This document shows, piece by piece, positions 1 through 5,434 of a DNA stretch of 8,373 nucleotides (the stretch's first letter is position 1; the number at the start of each line of letters is the position of its first letter). The translations under genes and the position numbers were made by a program. The notes beneath the pieces were generated by a model, which saw only the letters and a list, made by a program, of their open reading frames with translations, was not told where the DNA came from and searched no databases. Source of the DNA: Pyrodictiaceae archaeon (lineage in GTDB: Archaea > Thermoproteota > Thermoprotei_A > Sulfolobales > Pyrodictiaceae); contig JALVKZ010000242.1 in the NCBI GenBank assembly GCA_027033675.1, positions 1-8,373 on the forward strand, read 5' to 3'.

Positions 1-1538
1 CAACGTCTCCAAAGACCACGGCGTCAGCAACTACTACGAGCCCCTCCGCGACAACAACTACTAAGCCAGCTGCTGCATCAACAATAATTATTGGGACAAC
101 CGATAAGGTAACAGACCTAGACCCTGCTAATGCCTACGACTTCTTCACATGGGAGGTACTAACAAACATAATGGATACGCTTGTTAAGTACAAGCCTGGT
201 ACAGACCAGATAGTACCAGCTATCGCGGAGAAATGGGAGGTAAAGAACAACGGCACGGTCTGGATATTCCATCTCAGAAAAGATGTGAAGTTCTGCGATG
301 GCACCCCGGTAACGGCTAAGGATGTTGTTAGGAGCATTAAGAGAGTCATGACTATAAAGGGTGACCCCTCGTGGCTAGTGACGAGCTTCGTCAAGGATGT
401 TAAGGCACTAGACGACTATACAGTTGAATTCGATCTCAAGCATCCTACGGGCTTCTTCCTAGCACTCCTAGCGACACCGCCCTATGCTGTTGTGAGCCCT
501 AAGTACCCATCGGACAAAATAGTGAGTGATGCCACATGGGGAGGAGCAGGGCCGTACTGCATCAAGGAGTTCAAGAGAGACGAGTACATAGTGTTAGAGG
601 CTAATCCGTACTACTATGGAGAGAAGCCAAAGACACAGAGAATCATTATAAGGTTCTATAAGGACGCTACGACGCTTAGACTAGCTCTCGAGAACCACGA
701 GATAGACATAGCGTGGAGAACCCTGAGACCAAACGACTACAAGGAGCTAATGAAGGAGGGCAAGTACAACGTAATACAGATACCAGGCACCTTTATAAGA
801 TACATAGTCGTGAACGTAAAGATGTCGCCAACCAACAACAAGCTCGTGAGACAAGCGATAGCAGCCGCTATTAACAGAGAGCAGTTAGCAAAGATAGTAT
901 TCATGGGCACGATGGAGCCCCTCTTCAGCCTCGTGCCCAAGGGTCTATGGAGCCACATAGACGTATTCAAGCAAAAGTATGGCGATGGCAACCTAGCGCT
1001 AGCCAAGAAGCTCCTACAACAGGCAGGGTTCAGCGAAAAGAACAAGGCAAAGCTAGTACTATGGTATACACCGACACACTATGGCGACACAGAAGCAGCT
1101 CTAGCTCAGTTGATTAAGCAGCAACTAGAGGCAACCGGGATGATAACTGTCGAGATAAAGAGCAGCGAGTGGGCAACCTACGTGGACCAGCTACGCAAGG
1201 GCCAGATGATGTTAGCCCTCCTAGGATGGTACCCAGACTACATAGACCCAGACGACTTCCTAACCCCGTTCCTCCACAGCGGAGCCAACAAGTGGACTGG
1301 TAGCGGGTACAGCAACCCAGAGGTAGACAAGCTACTAGACGAGGCAGTACAGCTAACTGATAGGAATCAGAGAGCAAAGCTCTACGAGAAGGTACAAGAG
1401 ATACTCGCGGAGGATGTGCCGATAATACCATTGTTGCAGGGCAAGCTCTTCATAGTGACGCAGAAGAACGTACACGGCGTAGAAGTAGGCCCAACAATGC
1501 TACTACCATACTATACAATCTACAAGACAACGAGCTAA
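1..1538 (+). CDS. ABC transporter solute-binding protein, family 5 (peptide/oligosaccharide type), 5' partial
   Basis: Extracellular binding protein of an Opp/Dpp-type ABC importer; it captures solutes outside the membrane and delivers them to permeases. The frame is open from base 3 to the left edge, so the true start and signal peptide are outside the window; the first ATG at 171 is internal. About 511 residues are visible. The first 27 codons (3-83) are a Ser/Thr/Ala/Pro linker, as in archaeal binding proteins tethered at the surface. The fold then begins (IIIGTT...DLDPA), followed by the family 5 signature region (WEV...FHLRKDVKFCDGTPVTAKDV, about 234-330), GPYCIKEF (about 552-575), RQAIAAAINRE (about 850-882) and a C-terminal WYPDYIDPDDFL segment (about 1230-1262). 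Two cysteines (FCDG and PYCI) could form a disulphide. There is no C-terminal membrane anchor. No permease or ATPase genes follow; the next gene converges. In archaea this family binds peptides or oligosaccharides, so the substrate cannot be called. The family call is secure. Confidence 0.93.
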   Translation, partial: TSPKTTASATTTSPSATTTTKPAAASTIIIGTTDKVTDLDPANAYDFFTWEVLTNIMDTLVKYKPGTDQIVPAIAEKWEVKNNGTVWIFHLRKDVKFCDGTPVTAKDVVRSIKRVMTIKGDPSWLVTSFVKDVKALDDYTVEFDLKHPTGFFLALLATPPYAVVSPKYPSDKIVSDATWGGAGPYCIKEFKRDEYIVLEANPYYYGEKPKTQRIIIRFYKDATTLRLALENHEIDIAWRTLRPNDYKELMKEGKYNVIQIPGTFIRYIVVNVKMSPTNNKLVRQAIAAAINREQLAKIVFMGTMEPLFSLVPKGLWSHIDVFKQKYGDGNLALAKKLLQQAGFSEKNKAKLVLWYTPTHYGDTEAALAQLIKQQLEATGMITVEIKSSEWATYVDQLRKGQMMLALLGWYPDYIDPDDFLTPFLHSGANKWTGSGYSNPEVDKLLDEAVQLTDRNQRAKLYEKVQEILAEDVPIIPLLQGKLFIVTQKNVHGVEVGPTMLLPYYTIYKTTS

Positions 1539-1568
1539 GACACGACCACAAGTCCCCTGTATCCGGCC

Positions 1569-2165
1569 TTATTGTGTTTTTTGCTTAGTCAATAGCCTCT
1601 CGTACTTCTTGAGGGCCTCTCTAACGCTCTCTATGACCTCTTCCTCGCTGGGCTCGTCGCCATCCTCGCTGCTAGTGCTCTCCACGTAGCGCCTATAGGA
1701 GTGAATATAAGTCTCCATATAGTAGTCCACGAAGCCCCTTAGTCTCTCTAGGTGAGCCTTTGCGTTCTCGTTGAGCATGCTGCACCGCTTGTACATTGTT
1801 TCGAGCTCCGCCACGGTGCTAGAGAACGTCATGGCCAATCCTCTTAGATCGTTTATGACGTCTCGTAGCCTGAGCCTACAATTGAGATAAGCGGCCTCGA
1901 CACGAAAGTAGTACCATCGCTTGTCCCATACCTCTCTATGCGTAGAGGGGTCACCGTACATGGTCTCTAACTCGTGGTAGCGGTACCCTTTCTTCACGAG
2001 CTCGCGTAAAGCCTGATCTAGGCTGGTCTCGCTCTTCTCCGCGTAGCGGCGTAGTTGCTCGTACTCATCGCCTAGTATTGATTGGAGGAGGCTCTCTAGC
2101 CCTTTTTGGGACAATCGTTTCTTGTCGCGCCTACCGCCTAGGCTTATGAACAACAATGCCCCCAT
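1569..2165 (-). CDS. Hypothetical protein, 198 residues, helical/coiled-coil, charged
   Basis: I do not recognise a family. The protein is almost entirely predicted helix: a basic N-terminal patch (GGRRDKKR, residues 10-17), helix-rich segments at about 20-70, a WDKRWYYFRVE aromatic stretch (80-90), a long amphipathic helix about 90-160, an acidic Ser-rich break (SSEDGDEPSEEE, 166-177) and a final helix EVIESVREALKKYERLL. There is no clear signal peptide, although residues 1-9 (MGALLFISL) are hydrophobic. Two cysteines (96, 128) do not form a metal motif. The ATG at 2165 is the first possible start; a GGAG lies about 17 bases upstream, too far for a normal ribosome site, so leaderless or downstream initiation is possible. 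It converges with the binding-protein gene (30-bp gap) and diverges from the MFS gene. Codon use matches its neighbours, supporting a real gene. A structural or adaptor role is possible but unproven. Confidence 0.75.
   Translation of the reverse strand: MGALLFISLGGRRDKKRLSQKGLESLLQSILGDEYEQLRRYAEKSETSLDQALRELVKKGYRYHELETMYGDPSTHREVWDKRWYYFRVEAAYLNCRLRLRDVINDLRGLAMTFSSTVAELETMYKRCSMLNENAKAHLERLRGFVDYYMETYIHSYRRYVESTSSEDGDEPSEEEVIESVREALKKYERLLTKQKTQ
1577..1582 (+). terminator. T6 tract, likely terminator of the solute-binding protein gene
   Basis: A run of six T (GTGTTTTTTGC) lies on the plus strand 38 bases after the binding-protein stop codon. Archaeal RNA polymerase terminates on oligo-U without needing a hairpin, so this is a plausible stop. 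It sits inside the last codons of the convergent 198-residue gene (its KQKTQ tail), so the two 3' ends would overlap as antisense RNAs. No T run is visible for the opposite direction. Confidence 0.4.
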
Positions 2166-2285
2166 AGTACTTGTCGCACATATCTCCGCGAGGAAATACG
2201 GCTTGCCCTAGCCCCTGGGCGACTTGGGCCCCGGCGGAGGTGACGCCCAGCCGCTACACCAGGGGGTATCATTTTATGTCCCTGT
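2166..2285. promoter_or_regulatory. Divergent GC-rich spacer with two competing inverted repeats
   Basis: This 120-bp spacer separates the divergent 198-residue and MFS genes. Between 2200 and 2266 it is much richer in G+C than its surroundings. Two perfect 7-bp inverted repeats are visible: CCCCTGG (2212-2218) with CCAGGGG (2259-2265), and CTGGGCG (2215-2221) with CGCCCAG (2244-2250). They share the bases 2215-2218, so only one stem can form at a time. A perfect Shine-Dalgarno-like GGAGGTGA (2236-2243) lies in the loop of the second stem and has no start codon at a suitable distance. A weak plus-strand TATA-like stretch (ATTTTATG) begins at 2271. The region could be an operator, a leader structure or a small RNA; the sequence does not decide. 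Confidence 0.4.
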
Positions 2286-3509
2286 ATGCTCGTAGCCCGC
2301 ACCCCTCGTATGGGGGTTTCTGGCGAGGCTTTGCGGCGACCACTCCTAGGCAATGTGAGGGCACTGGTGCTGTTTAGCCTGTTTAGGGGGTTTAGTGTCA
2401 GTGGCTACCAGGCGCTCTTCGCAGCATATATGAAGACCGTTGGCTATGACATGGCCAGTATAGGCGGGGTAGTGACGGCTTCCTCGCTTATGGGCGCGCT
2501 CATAGCCCCTGGCTTCGGCGCCGTGATAGACTGCGTCGGCGCAAGGATAATAACGACGCTTACTGGGCTCCTGCTAGTAGCCAGCCTTGGGCTCCTAGAG
2601 CTGCCTCCGGGCCTTCCGGTGCTAGTAGCGTCTTACACCTTGTTCATGCTCGGCTTCCTCTTAGGCCAGCCAGCGCGCTCCGCGCTAATGGCTCGCAGTG
2701 TTCCAAGAGGGTCACTGGGTTACTACGTGTCGCTTACCACTACCGCCTTTGCTGTCTCGAGGATAGCGGGCCCTTACCTCTCCGGCCTCATAGTGGTGAA
2801 GAGGGGCTATATGCTAGCCTTCGCTGTTCTCACCCTAGCAGCGCTTCTGGGTACAATAGTGTTTCATGTCCTATCTGTCGAGGCTGGTAAGAGGAGGTGC
2901 ATCAGCCTAGGCAGGGACATCGTAGCTGCCTATAAGAGGTCTCTTCGGCCGCACCGTGCTCTAAGGAGGTTCTACTTGTTTCTCGTGATTGACCGTAATT
3001 CTTGGAGCCTATGGTTCCCGCTACTAAGCGCCCAGCTAAAGGCAGTAGGGTACCGCGAGGACATGATAGGCTTGTTCTATACTGCCTCCTCGGTAATGAT
3101 GAGCGCTACGAGCATTATCTGGGGAAAACTAGCTGACAAGCTGGGCTCAAAGATACTAGCAGTATCGGAGCTACTAGGCCTATTAGCAGTAGTCTTTATA
3201 GCAGCTATGAAGCCGTGGTACTATCCTTTCCTCGGGCTAAGCTTTGCAGGCCTAAGCATAGCAGCATGGGTACCAGCATACAATCGTGCAGTAGCCCTGC
3301 TAGCAAGCAGGGAAAACATCGGAGAAGCCTACGCGAGTGCAAACGCGGTACGTAGCCTAGCCGGGGCTCCTACACCGATAATAGGGGGAGCCATATACGA
3401 CTCCCTCGGAGCAAGAACCCTCTACACGGTCTCTGGGACGCTCCTTCTCCTAGCGGGTATATACGCGTACTACTTTGCGGAGAAGGTAGAGCAGGAAGCC
3501 AGGGAGTAG
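2286..3509 (+). CDS. Major facilitator superfamily (MFS) transporter
   Basis: Twelve-helix secondary transporter of the cytoplasmic membrane; 407 residues, normal for the superfamily. MFS motif A appears in both halves: a degenerate copy in the loop between helices 2 and 3 (GAVIDCVGAR, residues 79-88) and a clean copy in the matching loop of the second half (GKLADKLGSK, 280-289). The basic central loop (GKRRCISLGR...AAYKRSLRPHRALRR, about 201-228) separates the six-helix bundles. Charged residues in helix 7 (IDRNSW, 235-240) resemble a substrate- or proton-coupling site. The start is uncertain: ATG 2286 gives the longest frame, but ATG 2310 (MGVSGEA) fits equally well, as neither has a good ribosome site and a weak TATA-like element at about 2271-2278 would place a transcript start near 2300. 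The substrate is unknown; drug, sugar or metabolite efflux are all possible. It is followed after 15 bp by a small membrane protein, probably in the same transcript. Confidence 0.9.
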   Translation: MLVARTPRMGVSGEALRRPLLGNVRALVLFSLFRGFSVSGYQALFAAYMKTVGYDMASIGGVVTASSLMGALIAPGFGAVIDCVGARIITTLTGLLLVASLGLLELPPGLPVLVASYTLFMLGFLLGQPARSALMARSVPRGSLGYYVSLTTTAFAVSRIAGPYLSGLIVVKRGYMLAFAVLTLAALLGTIVFHVLSVEAGKRRCISLGRDIVAAYKRSLRPHRALRRFYLFLVIDRNSWSLWFPLLSAQLKAVGYREDMIGLFYTASSVMMSATSIIWGKLADKLGSKILAVSELLGLLAVVFIAAMKPWYYPFLGLSFAGLSIAAWVPAYNRAVALLASRENIGEAYASANAVRSLAGAPTPIIGGAIYDSLGARTLYTVSGTLLLLAGIYAYYFAEKVEQEARE

Positions 3510-3524
3510 CACGGCCTGGTAGCG

Positions 3525-3935
3525 ATGCATAAGCTCACAAGAATACACATAGCCTTAGTAGCTCTGGCCCCAGTCTACGCCCTGCTATGCCGCTATATTT
3601 ACACATACATAGCAGCCACAGGCAATACAGTCTACGTGGTACTCGTATCGGTGCTCTCCTTTCTCTACCTAGTAGAAACCATAATAGCTGCTCTGAGCCT
3701 CGTAGTCACACTAGCCGCCAGGGCGCTCGCAGACCTAGTAATAGTAATAACTTATTCCCTCTACTCGCTATCCGTGCTAAAACAAGCAACTAGCCTAAGC
3801 CTGGCCGGGGCCTTCACAGCCCTAGTCTTCCTAGCCGGGTTCTCGTCATCCCTCTACGGCGTAATAGATGCTGGCAAAATGTTGTTCACAGCTACGCGTA
3901 GACGGAGACAACTACCACCCTTTATAAGAACATAG
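3525..3935 (+). CDS. Small hypothetical membrane protein, four predicted helices
   Basis: No family recognised. The 136 residues hold about four hydrophobic segments (roughly 6-29, 35-64, 67-85 and 90-113) and end in a basic cytoplasmic-type tail with RRRR at 125-128. By the positive-inside rule the C-terminus is likely inside. Glu51 and Lys86 lie in or next to membrane segments. It starts 15 bp after the MFS stop, on the same strand and with the same codon use, so it is probably co-transcribed and could be an accessory subunit of that transporter. No strong Shine-Dalgarno precedes ATG 3525, so translation may depend on ribosomes finishing the MFS gene. The C-terminal tail (LPPFIRT) continues past the membrane domain without a recognisable motif. 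It is probably real because its membrane topology is coherent along the whole frame. Confidence 0.72.
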   Translation: MHKLTRIHIALVALAPVYALLCRYIYTYIAATGNTVYVVLVSVLSFLYLVETIIAALSLVVTLAARALADLVIVITYSLYSLSVLKQATSLSLAGAFTALVFLAGFSSSLYGVIDAGKMLFTATRRRRQLPPFIRT

Positions 3936-4043
3936 GCCTATAAAAACGATAGAGCGATAGCAAAAATACGTAGACTATCGATGAAAGAGTCAGCGACTGG
4001 CTCGTCAATAATCAGGTAAAAACAAGAGGATGAGATATGTAGC
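3936..4043. other. Convergent spacer with TATA-like box and inverted repeats
   Basis: This 108-bp spacer lies between the 136-residue gene (+) and tatA (-). It holds a good archaeal TATA-like sequence on the plus strand (CCTATAAAAAC, 3937-3947), two direct copies of CGATAG (3947-3952, 3955-3960) whose complement CTATCG occurs at 3975-3980, and a compact hairpin GAGTCAG-CGA-CTGGCTC (3987-4003; 7 bp with one G-U pair). An ATG at 3981 opens a 12-codon frame ending at the TAA around 4018. This content is more than a simple terminator region needs, and it could encode a short RNA or peptide; no known RNA family was recognised. Confidence 0.35.
4018..4022 (-). terminator. T5 tract after tatA
   Basis: On the minus strand TTGTTTTTACC follows the tatA stop codon by about 20 bases. 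A short oligo-T tract of this kind is sufficient for termination in many archaea. It is the only T run of this length just downstream of tatA. On the opposite strand AAGAGG (4024-4029) and CCTCTT (4049-4054), followed by TT, could form a weak terminator for the MFS unit. Confidence 0.35.
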
Positions 4044-4394
4044 TTAGGCCTCTTTTAGCAGGCCCTTCTCCTTGGCCTTCTCAACAACTATCTTGGCTAG
4101 TTGTTCCTTCTCCATGTTCTCCGTGTTCTCGATGCCTAGTTTCTTCGCTAGGGCTTTTAGTGCATCCTCGTCTATCTCCTTAGTGGTCTGGGTCTCTTCT
4201 TTCTTGGGCTTTTCCTCAACTATGCCCTGAGATGCTCTGCGAAACTCGTAGATTGCTTGGCCAAGCCCCCTAGCTAGCTGTGGTAGCTTCGATGGCCCGA
4301 ATATCAGCAATATTATTAGTAGGATGATTAGCCACTCGAAGCCGTTAAGGAACTCGAACTGGGCCTTATAGACAGGGTAGTGGAGTGGAAGCAT
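4044..4394 (-). CDS. tatA: Twin-arginine translocase subunit TatA, with extra C-terminal helical module
   Basis: Pore-forming or membrane-weakening subunit of the Tat pathway, which exports folded proteins. The order is: a 19-residue N-terminal segment, a transmembrane helix (about 20-32), the diagnostic hinge FGPSKLP (32-38), and the amphipathic helix ARGLGQAIYEFRRASQG (41-57). Glu20, 12 residues before Phe32, sits where E. coli TatA has Gln8 and TatB has Glu8, so this may serve both roles as in TatA-TatC systems. After a charged linker (about 58-74), residues 77-115 (ALKALAKKLGIE...KEQLAKIVVEKAKEKG) resemble a SAP/Rho-N-like helix pair, unusual for TatA. The N-terminus is about 12 residues longer than in bacterial TatA; no other start codon exists in frame. 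GAGATGAG (4400-4407), 5 bases from ATG, is a fair ribosome site. TatC is not in the window. It lies downstream of the CDF gene but has its own likely promoter. Confidence 0.92.
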   Translation of the reverse strand: MLPLHYPVYKAQFEFLNGFEWLIILLIILLIFGPSKLPQLARGLGQAIYEFRRASQGIVEEKPKKEETQTTKEIDEDALKALAKKLGIENTENMEKEQLAKIVVEKAKEKGLLKEA

Positions 4395-4411
4395 TGGTTC
4401 TCATCTCGGCT

Positions 4412-4430
4412 TCCTAGGTGTTTCCTAGGA
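4412..4430. promoter_or_regulatory. Perfect inverted repeat, candidate operator of tatA
   Basis: TCCTAGG-TGTTT-CCTAGGA is a perfect 7-bp inverted repeat with a 5-base spacer. It lies directly between the tatA TATA-like box and the expected transcript start, where a bound dimeric repressor would block RNA polymerase. CTAG is common in this DNA, so chance is not excluded, but the perfect symmetry and position favour a regulator site. Confidence 0.45.
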
Positions 4431-4438
4431 TTTATTCT
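4428..4438 (-). promoter_or_regulatory. TATA-like element of tatA
   Basis: The minus strand reads AGAATAAATCC here, a moderate archaeal TATA box. Counting about 25 bases downstream puts the transcript start near 4408, just before the ribosome site GAGATGAG (4400-4407), giving a leader of about 14 bases. The spacing is right; the box itself is not strong. Confidence 0.4.
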
Positions 4439-4485
4439 GTCCCCAAGTGGTTCAAGTATCTAGGAGGGCTCCGGCTTAATTACTT

Positions 4486-5361
4486 TTATGTAGAACTTTT
4501 ACTACTTGTTTCCTTGCACTGTATCCATGGCTTCGAGTAATCTATGTGTATTACTATGTCGCATCCTCGCTGTCGTAGCTCTTCCGTGACTTCGTCTGCT
4601 AATACATCGGCTATGTCTGGTGTTATACCTTTCTGAGGCCTCACAGTCATGTCCCCGGAGCAATGTCTCTCATCGATCATTCTCAGCCTAATAGCGACGG
4701 GTATTAGGCCTCTCAGTCTCGCTTCTCGTTTTACCTCTTCGTATACTCGTGACGGAGGACTTATGTCAGCTATTGCTCTTACTAGGTGCCGGTGCGTCTC
4801 AACGGCCTCGTAGAATAGGTATAGGAGTATTATTGTTGCACCTACTAGGTCGAATAAGTAGCCCTTAGCGTAGCCTAGCCAAGCACTCGGAACGACTATA
4901 CTTGCCTCTACTAGCTCGCTAGCAGTGAAGCCGGCATAAACCCTTATGCTCTCGTCAAGGTTTCTCGAGAAAGCTATAGCCGCGGCGTAGAATGCTGCAC
5001 CTATGATTGCCGCATAGGCGCTTCCCTCTTCTACACGGTACCCATGTGAGCTATAGTAGAGTGTTGCAGCGGAGAATCCGGCTATGAACATGTATATAGA
5101 GAGAATCGCTGCTATGCCGCCGTATCGCAGCCTCATATGCCCAAAAGGGTGATCGGTGTCAGGCGGCTTCATCGACTCTGAGAGATAGTAGAGCGCCGTG
5201 AAGAGGGCTACGAGATTAGCAATACTAGTTAACGCGTCTACGAATAGGGCCCGGCTACCATATAGTAGTGAGCCAAGTATCTTTGAGAGAGCACCGAGTA
5301 CGGCAAAAACCGTGACAAGTAGGAGTCTTCCGCGAAGAATGCATAGCAACTCATTATTCAT
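4486..5361 (-). CDS. Cation diffusion facilitator (CDF) family protein with altered transport site
   Basis: CDF proteins exchange divalent metals such as Zn, Fe, Mn or Co for protons as membrane dimers. The 291 residues give six membrane helices (to about 188) and a cytoplasmic domain ending in GCDIVIHIDY (267-275), matching the CDF tail motif (IIHQD in E. coli YiiP). The helix 2-3 loop keeps D68-x-x-H71-PFG-H75, at the same numbers as YiiP. An ungapped match through helix 2 puts Thr45 and Asn49 where YiiP has Asp45 and Asp49. In helix 5, counting from the conserved Arg140, Phe145 and Glu149 stand where the family has His and Asp. So the membrane transport site is largely lost, and the cytoplasmic His ligands also look missing. 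It may move another ion or act as a sensor. A weak TATA-like ATTAAT and a GC hairpin lie upstream; no good ribosome site precedes ATG 5361. Confidence 0.88.
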   Translation of the reverse strand: MNNELLCILRGRLLLVTVFAVLGALSKILGSLLYGSRALFVDALTSIANLVALFTALYYLSESMKPPDTDHPFGHMRLRYGGIAAILSIYMFIAGFSAATLYYSSHGYRVEEGSAYAAIIGAAFYAAAIAFSRNLDESIRVYAGFTASELVEASIVVPSAWLGYAKGYLFDLVGATIILLYLFYEAVETHRHLVRAIADISPPSRVYEEVKREARLRGLIPVAIRLRMIDERHCSGDMTVRPQKGITPDIADVLADEVTEELRQRGCDIVIHIDYSKPWIQCKETSSKSST

Positions 5362-5389
5362 GTTTCTTGCCGTGCCTCTCTAATGTCCT

Positions 5390-5427
5390 GGCCGCTTAGC
5401 CTCTCCGCGGCCCCTCTCTATTAATCC
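5390..5427 (-). promoter_or_regulatory. Weak promoter and GC hairpin upstream of the CDF gene
   Basis: The 73-bp gap between the stalk-protein gene and the CDF gene holds, on the minus strand, a weak TATA-like GGATTAATAG (5418-5427) followed by a perfect inverted repeat GGCCGC / GCGGCC (5407-5412 and 5390-5395, 11-base loop). The hairpin could be a leader structure, an operator or an RNA-processing signal between two co-transcribed genes. No T run follows it, so a terminator is unlikely. Confidence 0.3.
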
Positions 5428-5434
5428 TGGTTCT

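Noticed and set aside
737..1431. Minus-strand frames inside the solute-binding protein gene
   Set aside because: The plus-strand frame matches a well-known family along its whole length; the minus products have no recognisable domain.
2171..2377. Plus-strand 68-codon frame with internal ATG 2276 near AGGGGG
   Set aside because: Its composition is not protein-like, it spans the structured spacer and it overlaps the MFS start in another frame. The ATG at 2276 could still be a very short leader, but there is no support.
3587..3793. Second plus-strand frame inside the four-helix membrane gene
   Set aside because: The 3525-3935 frame gives coherent membrane helices; this one gives a Ser/Arg-rich product without structure.
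3970..4024. Possible C/D-box guide RNA (GATGA on plus; TTGACGA and CTGA on minus)
   Set aside because: Boxes are degenerate and spacings wrong: no intact C box paired with a D box at either end, and one guide would be only about 8 bases.
4461..4471. GGAGGGCTCC small palindrome after the CDF stop as a terminator
   Set aside because: Only a 4-bp stem with a 2-base loop and no T run on the minus strand after it.
4440..4480. Possible tRNA fragment around GGTTCAAG
   Set aside because: No acceptor, D or anticodon stem fits around this T-loop-like string.
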